Shown here: in pieces, positions 7,240 through 11,604 of the stretch
Position numbering within the stretch: the stretch's first letter is position 1
Layout of the letters: the number at the start of each line of letters is the position of its first letter
Assembly: GCA_026396425.1 (NCBI GenBank)
Contig: JAPLWU010000027.1
Span: forward strand, 1-11,604
Direction of reading: 5' to 3'
From: Microcaldota archaeon
GTDB taxonomy: Archaea > Micrarchaeota > Micrarchaeia > Burarchaeales > JAKAKT01
Length of the DNA stretch: 11,604 bases
The notes under the pieces: model-generated
Database searches by the model: none
Seen by the model: only the letters and a program-made list of their open reading frames with translations
Told to the model about the DNA's origin: nothing
Program-made: the position numbers and the translations under genes

Positions 7240-7240
7240 G
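7196..7240 (+). promoter_or_regulatory. Two TATA-like boxes ahead of the mbh operon
   Basis: AAATCTTTTTATTTA (7196-7210) and AAATCTTTTTAAATTG (7225-7240) both resemble archaeal TATA boxes and are the only AT-rich stretches here. The downstream box would start transcription near 7258-7260, leaving a leader of about 33 bases with a Shine-Dalgarno motif before ATG 7292; the upstream box would start about 29 bases earlier. The T-runs could also end transcription of the hycI-ZIP unit. The whole 7164-7291 gap holds nothing else I recognise. Confidence 0.55.
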
Positions 7241-7280
7241 TTCCTACCAACTCCCATTTGAATTCTTTTCGGAGTCGTGT

Positions 7281-7284
7281 GGAG
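7281..7284 (+). promoter_or_regulatory. Ribosome-binding site that decides the mbhA start
   Basis: GGAG at 7281-7284 lies 7 bases before ATG 7292, an ideal spacing. For the in-frame GTG 7277 the nearest GGAG (7271-7274) is only 2 bases away, too close. This supports ATG 7292. Confidence 0.6.
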
Positions 7285-7291
7285 CGGTATT

Positions 7292-7792
7292 ATGTTTGCG
7301 GCCTATGCATTTACATTCGTCGTTGCATGCCTATTCTGGATTCTGCTCATGCTCGACCAGTCGCTTGGCTTCACGGCAAACATCCTGCTCGTTGGTTTCG
7401 TAGTCTCCGCCCTCGTATCCGCAATCTCCGCCCGCCATTTCGCGGCGGGCCTTAAGGTTTCGGACCTCAATCCAATGCGCCTCGCATACGCAATCGTCTA
7501 CCTGGCTGACTTTGCATACGCCGAACTTGTTTCAAACGTGAAGATGATTCCCATCTCGCTCGGGCTTCAGGGAATAAGGCCCGCAGTCCTGAAAATCCCC
7601 CTGAAGACCAGGAACGAACTCATCATAACCGGCGTTTCGAACTCAATCACGCTTACTCCGGGCACGCTCACGCTCGATGCCAGGGACGGGTTCCTCTACG
7701 TGCACTGGATAACGGCGGACAAGGAGGGCGAGGGGGCCAAGGCAGACATTGTGGGCAATTTCGAGAAGAACCTCAAGAGGGTATTCGAATGA
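7292..7792 (+). CDS. mbhA: Mbh/Mrp antiporter subunit MbhA (MrpE-like)
   Basis: A 166-residue protein of the MrpE/MbhA family, first gene of the Mrp-like membrane module of a membrane-bound hydrogenase. Two or three N-terminal hydrophobic helices (about 2-22, 27-46 and 58-75) precede a cytoplasmic domain with the conserved TGVSNSITLTPGTLTLD signature and a C-terminal VHWI followed by charged residues. MrpE-type subunits are structural parts of the sodium/proton antiporter half and do not themselves carry the ion path residues. The start at 7292 rests on the ribosome-binding site; GTG 7277 would add five residues (MWSGI). The stop overlaps the next ATG (ATGA, 7789-7792), a sign of translational coupling. 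The gene order that follows, matching mbhA-I, rather than a free mrpA-G operon, gives the name. Confidence 0.88.
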   Translation: MFAAYAFTFVVACLFWILLMLDQSLGFTANILLVGFVVSALVSAISARHFAAGLKVSDLNPMRLAYAIVYLADFAYAELVSNVKMIPISLGLQGIRPAVLKIPLKTRNELIITGVSNSITLTPGTLTLDARDGFLYVHWITADKEGEGAKADIVGNFEKNLKRVFE

Positions 7793-8046
7793 TTTTCATT
7801 GCCTATGCGGCATATGCGCTTACCGCTCTCGCACTGATACTGCTGTACAGGGTTGCGAAAGGGCCGACCACGGCGGACAGGGTGCTCGCCGCGGACGCGG
7901 CAACCGCGTTGATTTCCTGCGCGCTCGCCCTGTTTTCGGTCGAGTCGGCGAGGGCAATATACTTCGACATCGCGCTGGTAATGGCCTCGGTTTCGTTCGT
8001 AGGCACGCTCGTGATAGCGAAATATTTCGGAGAGGGGAAGCTATGA
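7789..8046 (+). CDS. mbhB: Mbh/Mrp antiporter subunit MbhB (MrpF-like)
   Basis: An 85-residue protein with three membrane helices (about 2-20, 36-51, 57-77). The family signature GPTTADRVLAADA (25-37) sits in the loop between helices 1 and 2, as in MrpF/MnhF. In the Mbh complex this subunit packs in the membrane with MbhA and MbhC around the proposed sodium path. ATG 7789 overlaps the mbhA stop and its own TGA (8044-8046) overlaps the mbhC ATG (8043), so three genes are chained by 4-base overlaps. Length is normal for the family. Confidence 0.9.
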   Translation: MIFIAYAAYALTALALILLYRVAKGPTTADRVLAADAATALISCALALFSVESARAIYFDIALVMASVSFVGTLVIAKYFGEGKL

Positions 8047-8381
8047 TAGTCGAAATTCTGCTCTCGGCAGGCGTCCTGCTCATGGCCATCGGCACGCTCG
8101 GAATCCTGAGGCTTCCCGACTTCATGAGCCGCTTCCACTCCTCGACAATCATAGCAACGCTCGGCTCTGCATGCATACTTTTCGCAATCGTCTATTACGG
8201 CTTCGCAATACAGAATTTTGCCTACATACGCCAGCCAATCCTGATACTCGCGGCCATAATGCTGACTGGCGCGGTGGGCTCGCATGCCATGGCCCGCGCC
8301 CAGTTCCTGAGGGGCGAGGTCCCGGATAACCTCGGGAAGAACGAATTCCCCAAACCCGATAAAGCTGATGCCGATGCTTGA
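8043..8381 (+). CDS. mbhC: Mbh/Mrp antiporter subunit MbhC (MrpG-like)
   Basis: A 112-residue MrpG/MnhG-type subunit with three helices. The diagnostic segment IGTLGILRLPDFMSRFHSST (16-35) follows helix 1, then ATLGSACILFAIVYYGF and a third helix ending in LTGAVGSHAMARAQF. The C-terminal 25 residues are hydrophilic (EVPDNLGKNEFPKPDKADADA). The start ATG overlaps the mbhB stop by four bases. Its 3' end overlaps mbhD by 14 bases if mbhD starts at ATG 8368, or 8 bases if at ATG 8374. Role: membrane scaffold of the ion-translocating half of the complex. Confidence 0.9.
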   Translation: MIVEILLSAGVLLMAIGTLGILRLPDFMSRFHSSTIIATLGSACILFAIVYYGFAIQNFAYIRQPILILAAIMLTGAVGSHAMARAQFLRGEVPDNLGKNEFPKPDKADADA

Positions 8382-8607
8382 CATACTCGCGGCCCTCATA
8401 GTCATATTCTCTTTCGCCTACGCGGTGCGCGCCAAGGACCTGCTCGCCGCAACAATCGCCACGAGCCTCGGCGGGCTCGGCACCGCCCTTTATTTCCTCT
8501 CGCTTCACGCTCCCGACGTGGCAATGGCCGAGGCGGCAGTCGGCGCGGGCCTCGTTCCGCTCATATTCGTAGTCGCCATAGTCAGGACAAAGAGGTTTGA
8601 AAAGTGA
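8368..8607 (+). CDS. mbhD: Mbh subunit MbhD (DUF4040, MrpA C-terminal-like)
   Basis: A 79-residue membrane protein with the DUF4040 pattern: three helices and the conserved element HAPDVAMAEAAVGAGLVPLIFVVAIV (47-72). This matches the C-terminal part of MrpA; in Mbh the region is split into separate MbhD and MbhE chains, as here. The acidic E55 in the AEAAVG motif is the family residue thought to take part in ion movement. Two start codons are possible, ATG 8368 (MPMLD) and ATG 8374 (MLD); the second gives a shorter overlap with mbhC. The stop TGA (8605-8607) falls in a perfect 20-bp tandem duplication that separates it from the mbhE start. Confidence 0.88.
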   Translation: MPMLDILAALIVIFSFAYAVRAKDLLAATIATSLGGLGTALYFLSLHAPDVAMAEAAVGAGLVPLIFVVAIVRTKRFEK

Positions 8608-8630
8608 GAAAGAGGTTTGAAAAGTGAGAA
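8589..8630 (+). repeat. Perfect 20-bp tandem duplication at the mbhD/mbhE junction
   Basis: Period-20 identity covers 8589-8630 (two units plus two bases). Each unit carries the last codons of mbhD (KRFEK), a GAGG motif and a GTGA stop/start overlap. Deleting one copy would join the mbhD TGA and mbhE GTG in a 4-base GTGA overlap like the other junctions of this operon, so the duplication looks derived. Confidence 0.93.
8604..8627 (+). other. Possible 7-codon mini-cistron between mbhD and mbhE
   Basis: The first-copy GTG (8604-8606), overlapping the mbhD stop, opens GTG-AGA-AAG-AGG-TTT-GAA-AAG and stops with TGA at 8625-8627, which itself overlaps the mbhE GTG (8624). It is preceded by a GAGG at suitable spacing, identical to that before mbhE. 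This is a by-product of the duplication; whether it is translated is unknown. Confidence 0.3.
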
Positions 8631-8911
8631 CTTCGACGATAATGAACCTTGCCGCCGCTTCGGCGATTCTGATGGGCGCGGCCCTGCTCTATTCGCTATA
8701 CTCCCTGCCCCGTTTCGGCTCCCCTATCCTCGATTCCGCGAACTACATCCTCCAGGCCGCGGCCGAAAAGACGGGCGCTGCCAACATCGTGTGCTCCATA
8801 GTACTGGACTTCAGGGGCTACGATACCCTGGGCGAGGCGACGGTTCTGCTCACCTCGGTTCTGGGGGTGTTCGTTGCGCTGGCTGGCAGGGAAAAAGGTA
8901 GAGAAAAATGA
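8624..8911 (+). CDS. mbhE: Mbh subunit MbhE (MrpA/B-like)
   Basis: A 95-residue membrane protein with an N-terminal helix (about 7-27) and a C-terminal helix (about 70-88). The linking segment carries the family signature VLDFRGYDTLGEATVL (60-75), seen in MbhE and in the MrpA-C-terminal/MrpB region. The start is GTG 8624 with GAGGT 7 bases upstream. An in-frame ATG at 8642 would drop six residues. The gene is separated from mbhD by the 20-bp duplication, and its stop overlaps the mbhF ATG (8908-8911). Role: part of the membrane arm between the hydrogenase half and the Mrp half. Confidence 0.88.
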   Translation: MRTSTIMNLAAASAILMGAALLYSLYSLPRFGSPILDSANYILQAAAEKTGAANIVCSIVLDFRGYDTLGEATVLLTSVLGVFVALAGREKGREK

Positions 8912-9393
8912 TGAGCCCGATAGTAAGAACATCATCCAAGCTGCTCTTCCCGTTCATACTAGCCTACGGCCTCTACATAGTCGCCAACGGCCACCTCACG
9001 CCGGGCGGGGGATTCCAGGGCGGGGTGGTAATGGCAATGGCCTTCTACCTCTACCTGCTCTCTTTCGGCCATGAGAAGACGGAGAAGATTTACGATGAGG
9101 CGAAGCTCTCAATCACCGAGTCGTTCGGCTCGCTCCTGTTCATAGGAATCGCTTTCGCGGGCCTGCTCCTCGGCTTCAAGTTCATGGGCAACTGGCTCGT
9201 GAAGGGAACTTTATTCGACATCCTGAGCGCGGGCTTCATGCTTCCGCTCAACTTCGCCATAGGCCTCAAGGTTGCCGCGGGCGTCTTCACGATTGCGCTG
9301 CTGTTCGTCATATTCGCCGAACAGGCGCCCAAAGTCGGGGAGGAAAAAACCGAAGCCATCCAAACCGGCGAAGAGGACCAAATGATCGAGTGA
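8908..9393 (+). CDS. mbhF: Mbh/Mrp antiporter subunit MbhF (MrpB-like)
   Basis: A 161-residue MrpB/MnhB-type subunit with four helices. The signature NGHLTPGGGFQGGVVMAMAF (28-47) is intact, as is the later GFMLPLNFAIGLKVAAGVF segment (110-128). The C-terminal 25 residues are acidic and hydrophilic (PKVGEEKTEAIQTGEEDQMIE). The start ATG 8908 overlaps the mbhE stop and follows a GGTAGAG element that may serve as ribosome-binding site; ATG 8911 is an equal alternative. After its stop the tight packing breaks: 123 bases with repeats precede mbhG. Confidence 0.9.
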   Translation: MMSPIVRTSSKLLFPFILAYGLYIVANGHLTPGGGFQGGVVMAMAFYLYLLSFGHEKTEKIYDEAKLSITESFGSLLFIGIAFAGLLLGFKFMGNWLVKGTLFDILSAGFMLPLNFAIGLKVAAGVFTIALLFVIFAEQAPKVGEEKTEAIQTGEEDQMIE

Positions 9394-9456
9394 TGAATCG
9401 AATCGAAAAAATAACGAGAAAAAAAATGGAAAAATGATTTGTACGGTCGACTCGAG

Positions 9457-9501
9457 GATGCGAGGAATTAAAATGCGGAGAATTAAGATGCGAGGAATTA
9501 A
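9457..9501 (+). repeat. Three 15-bp tandem repeats before mbhG
   Basis: Units 9457-9471 and 9487-9501 are identical (GATGCGAGGAATTAA); the middle unit 9472-9486 differs at three positions. Each ends in a TAA and carries ATG plus a purine-rich GAGGA/GGAGA. They lie in the 9394-9516 spacer, where I see no other element except GGTCGACTCGAGGA (9445-9458), which recurs at 9924-9937. Confidence 0.88.
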
Positions 9502-9516
9502 CGACGTGCTTGAGTG

Positions 9517-9879
9517 ATGCAAATGCTGGAAGCCATTAACTTCAACTACCTGCTCTGCGGCATCGTTATCCTAATCGGCATTTTCGGCGTCCTCACCAAG
9601 CGCAATCTGGTGAAGCTGGTCATCGCGCTCTCGATAATCGATACTGGGGTCAACATGTTCATAATTTCGCTCGGCTACCGGATTTTTGCCGACAAGGCGT
9701 CGACCGCGCCCATACTCGGCGAGGGCGCCACGATTGCCAACATGGTCGACCCGATACCGCAGGCCCTCACGCTCACGGCCATAGTCATAGGCGCCTGCGT
9801 TACGGCTCTCGCGCTCTCGCTCGTCGTCTCCTTCCACTCGAAAGGGGGGAAATTCGAGGTAGACTTCAGGAGTGATTAG
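9517..9879 (+). CDS. mbhG: Mbh/Mrp antiporter subunit MbhG (MrpC/NuoK-like)
   Basis: A 120-residue MrpC/MbhG subunit, homologous to NuoK of complex I, with three helices (about 8-25, 29-50, 82-105). Conserved parts are NYLLCGIVILIGIFGVLTKRNLVKLVIALSI and DPIPQALTLTAIVIGACVTALALSL (about 79-103). Possible starts are GTG 9514, ATG 9517 and ATG 9523; none has a clear ribosome-binding site, and I chose the first ATG. The helices carry the ion-path glutamate/lysine equivalents less visibly than NuoK, as usual for MrpC. It is flanked on both sides by repeat-bearing spacers instead of overlaps. Confidence 0.88.
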   Translation: MQMLEAINFNYLLCGIVILIGIFGVLTKRNLVKLVIALSIIDTGVNMFIISLGYRIFADKASTAPILGEGATIANMVDPIPQALTLTAIVIGACVTALALSLVVSFHSKGGKFEVDFRSD

Positions 9880-9910
9880 GATGGTTGAGGGAAAACATTC
9901 GCGAATCCGA

Positions 9911-9997
9911 GTTCGAGCTGCCGGGTCGACTCGAGGAGAGTTCGAGTTGCCGAGCCGACTCGAGGAGAGCTCGAGCTGCCGAGCCGACTCGAGGGGA
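9911..9997 (+). repeat. Three 29-bp tandem repeats between mbhG and mbhH
   Basis: Units 9911-9939, 9940-9968 and 9969-9997 differ at a few positions. Each carries a TCGAG...CTGCCG block, a GTCGACTCGAG or CCGACTCGAG palindromic core (CTCGAG) and a GAGGAGA or GAGGGGA end. The CTCGAG pairs could fold into short hairpins. There are no unique spacers, so this is not a CRISPR. The rest of the 9880-10036 gap is ordinary and ends in GAGGAGTGAT, which resembles a Shine-Dalgarno sequence for mbhH. Confidence 0.9.
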
Positions 9998-10036
9998 TTT
10001 TGATGAGCGATTGGATTTTGGATTGGAGTTTGAGGA

Positions 10037-11188
10037 GTGATTGATTTGCTTCCGCCGGTTGTCCCGATAGGTATATACCTGCTTGGCGCATTCCTAATCC
10101 CGGTTATTTCGAAATTTTACAAAAGGGCGGTCTGGGCCTGGTCGCTTCTCGTCTCGCTGGCGGTTTTCGCATCCGTCATCCTTCTCTACCCCGGCCCGGG
10201 CCAAGTCTATTACTACTGGCTCGGGGACTGGGTTCCGCAGGCGACCGTGTACGGAATCGCCCTGGCGCTCGACTCGCTCAACTGGCTTTTCCTGTTCCTT
10301 CTCGCCATGTTCACGCCTCTCGCAATAATCTACTCGAAGCCATACGTAAAGGAGCATACCTCAAAGTATTACGCGCTCCTCCTGCTCCTCTCCCACACGT
10401 GGATGCCCGAGGCCTACTCCTCGGCGCCCTCGCCGGTCAGCATGCTGCTCATAGGGGTGAAATACGGCGCGGGACTGTACGTCCTGCTCCGCATCCTCTC
10501 GGTAATTTTCGGCTTCGTCGGCACCAGCTGGCTCCTCATACTCATAGGGCTGGTTACGATGGTGGTCGGGGTCACGATGGCCATGGTTCAGGTTGACTTC
10601 AAGCGCATGCTCTCCTACCATGCCATAAGCCAGCTGGGCTACATGGTGCTTGCATTCGGGCTGGGCACGCCCCTGGGGCTTGTCGGCTGCCTCTTCCACG
10701 TCTTCAACCACGTGATTTACAAGGGGATGCTCTTCCTCACCGCGGGTTCGGTCTACCACAGGACGGGAACGCTTGACGTGAACAGGATGGGCGGGCTCGC
10801 AAAAGTAATGCCATTTACGGCGCTCGCCTTCGCAATAGGGGCGCTCTCAATCAGCGGAGTTCCGCCTTTCAACGGCTTCGCTAGCAAGTGGGTCATATAC
10901 AACGCGACGTTCCAGGTCAACCCGCTCCTCACGGCAATCTCGCTTCTCGTGAGCGCGCTCACCCTCGCGTCTTACGTAAAGGTTTTCCATGCGGTATGCC
11001 TCGGAACGGGGCAGGCAACCGCGGGAATAAGGGAGGTTCCGCTCCCGATGCTGCTGCCCATGCTGCTGCTCGCCCTCGCATGCGTGCTGGTCGGCCTCTT
11101 CCCGGAAATAATCATAACCTATGTGGTCGGGCCGGCTGCGCAGGCCCTCGCCTCGCCGCTTAGTTACATTTCTCCGGTGATTCCATGA
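10037..11188 (+). CDS. mbhH: Mbh antiporter subunit MbhH (MrpD/NuoM-like), internally shortened
   Basis: A 383-residue member of the MrpD/NuoL-M-N proton-pumping family, usually about 480-510 residues. Helices at 8-25, 31-51 and 73-100 correspond to TM1-3. Residues 111-119 (YYALLLLLS) begin what should be TM4, but the chain goes directly to HTWMPEAYSSAPSPVSMLL (120-138), which normally follows TM7. The stretch expected to hold TM4-TM7 is absent in frame, with the TM5 glutamate and TM7 lysine of the proton path. The rest is present: GVKYGAGLY (140-148) with TM8 lysine K142, DFKRMLSYHAISQLGYM (187-203), FHVFNHVIYKGMLFL (220-234), and SYVKVF (312-317) with the TM12 lysine K315. The start is uncertain: GTG 10037, or TTG 10046 with GGAG 8 bases upstream. 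The stop overlaps mbhI (ATGA). The gene could be a true deletion variant or an assembly error. Confidence 0.88.
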   Translation: MIDLLPPVVPIGIYLLGAFLIPVISKFYKRAVWAWSLLVSLAVFASVILLYPGPGQVYYYWLGDWVPQATVYGIALALDSLNWLFLFLLAMFTPLAIIYSKPYVKEHTSKYYALLLLLSHTWMPEAYSSAPSPVSMLLIGVKYGAGLYVLLRILSVIFGFVGTSWLLILIGLVTMVVGVTMAMVQVDFKRMLSYHAISQLGYMVLAFGLGTPLGLVGCLFHVFNHVIYKGMLFLTAGSVYHRTGTLDVNRMGGLAKVMPFTALAFAIGALSISGVPPFNGFASKWVIYNATFQVNPLLTAISLLVSALTLASYVKVFHAVCLGTGQATAGIREVPLPMLLPMLLLALACVLVGLFPEIIITYVVGPAAQALASPLSYISPVIP

Positions 11189-11511
11189 TGGAGCTGCTGG
11201 GCTATTGGGATGCCTTCACCTGGGGCTGCGTGCTTACCGCCCTGTTCTGCCTAGCCTACCTCATCTTCTCCTTCCGCTCGAACGAGAGGGAAATAAAGGA
11301 GACCTTCCTTTCCGGGGAGGACATCGAATACTCGACGCCCATATACGGGTTCTTCTACGGTTTCGAGAAGGCCCTCGCGCCCCTGTTCCATTCCGAGGAG
11401 CGCTTCCATTCCGAGATAATCCACGAGTATGTCGCATACCTGCTCATCTTCTCGCTTATCGCGCTCATAATATTCCTTTACATGGCGTCAATCGGAGGCA
11501 CTACAATATGA
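11185..11511 (+). CDS. mbhI: Mbh subunit MbhI (connects antiporter and hydrogenase halves)
   Basis: A 108-residue protein with an N-terminal helix (about 10-30), a hydrophilic middle containing FLSGEDIEY (41-49) and FFYGFEKALAPLF (56-68), and a C-terminal helix (about 81-101). Size, the FLSG element and position directly after mbhH match MbhI, which in the Mbh complex takes the place of the lateral-helix/C-terminal part of NuoL. ATG 11185 overlaps the mbhH stop; ATG 11188 is an alternative. Its TGA (11509-11511) overlaps a further ATG at 11508, where mbhJ should start. Its presence rules out a plain Mrp antiporter operon, which has no MbhI. Confidence 0.85.
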   Translation: MMELLGYWDAFTWGCVLTALFCLAYLIFSFRSNEREIKETFLSGEDIEYSTPIYGFFYGFEKALAPLFHSEERFHSEIIHEYVAYLLIFSLIALIIFLYMASIGGTTI

Positions 11512-11604
11512 AAGGTTCATGCTCTCGCCTCGCCCGCCCGAGTTCGTCCGTCATTACGGGTGCGTTCGGTGCGCCAGCTCGCGTTCGTGCCCGGGCGCCG
11601 CCCG
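11508..11604 (+). CDS. Start of next gene, probably hydrogenase small subunit mbhJ (partial, unclear frame)
   Basis: ATG 11508 overlaps the mbhI stop, as at the other junctions, and opens MKGSCSRLARPSSSV to the window edge. That frame does not resemble MbhJ/NuoB beyond its basic start. The frame two bases over reads EFVRHYGCVRCASSRSCPG, which loosely recalls the S-P-W-V-x-H-Y...C-x-x-C start of group 4 small subunits. A frameshift or sequencing error near 11540-11550 could join the two. Gene order predicts mbhJ here; sequence support is weak. Confidence 0.35.
   Translation, partial: MKGSCSRLARPSSSVITGAFGAPARVRARAPP

Noticed and set aside
9911..9997. CRISPR array
   Set aside because: The 29-bp units touch each other without unique spacers, and no cas genes are present.
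7789..11511. Plain Mrp sodium/proton antiporter operon
   Set aside because: Split MbhD/MbhE, presence of MbhI, the mbhA-I order and the adjacent HycI protease fit a membrane-bound hydrogenase better; a related Mbx/Mbs-type complex remains a minor alternative until the catalytic genes are seen.

Overview
The window looks archaeal. Reading frames are GC-rich with heavy use of AGG/AGA arginine and ATA isoleucine codons. Genes are packed with ATGA/GTGA stop-start overlaps. The only two clearly AT-rich islands are TATA-like elements placed where archaeal promoters are expected, and several starts carry GGAG/GAGG Shine-Dalgarno motifs. The gene set at the right is best known from Thermococcales but also occurs in other euryarchaeal and DPANN genomes. 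The exact lineage cannot be told from the sequence alone.

Left region (1-5922): a cell-surface glycan block. After the tail of an unidentified membrane protein come, on the + strand, a GT2 glycosyltransferase, a left-handed beta-helix sugar acetyltransferase overlapping a 44-residue cysteine-rich microprotein, a DegT/DnrJ/EryC1 sugar aminotransferase, and a glutamine-dependent asparagine-synthase-type amidotransferase. A Wzx/RfbX-type flippase runs back on the - strand and overlaps the amidotransferase gene tail-to-tail by 11 bp. Aminotransferase plus WbpD/WlbB-like acetyltransferase suggests a diacetamido sugar, possibly a uronic acid. The amidotransferase may convert such a uronate to a uronamide, and the flippase may move the lipid-linked product across the membrane.

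Middle (5923-7291): a 58-bp divergent region holds one TATATA island about 26 bp from both flanking start codons, so both transcripts may be leaderless. Rightward lie a [NiFe]-hydrogenase maturation protease (HycI family) and, 4 bp later, a ZIP metal transporter. An intergenic region with a duplicated promoter-like element follows.

Right region (7292-11604): nine small membrane genes in the order mbhA-mbhI, the Mrp-type sodium/proton antiporter half of a group 4 membrane-bound [NiFe] hydrogenase. HycI, possible metal supply by ZIP and the Mbh module would form a ferredoxin-oxidising, H2-evolving, ion-pumping complex. The window ends where the hydrogenase small subunit (mbhJ) is expected, and only a short, possibly frame-disturbed start is seen.

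The most striking features are: (1) the MbhH antiporter subunit is 383 residues and lacks, in frame, the stretch expected to hold transmembrane helices 4-7, with the conserved TM5 glutamate and TM7 lysine; (2) short tandem duplications sit at five gene junctions, several carrying ribosome-binding-like GAGG motifs, one creating a 7-codon mini-cistron between mbhD and mbhE. No CRISPR array, tRNA, rRNA or insertion sequence was seen. No gene-free stretch exceeds 160 bp.
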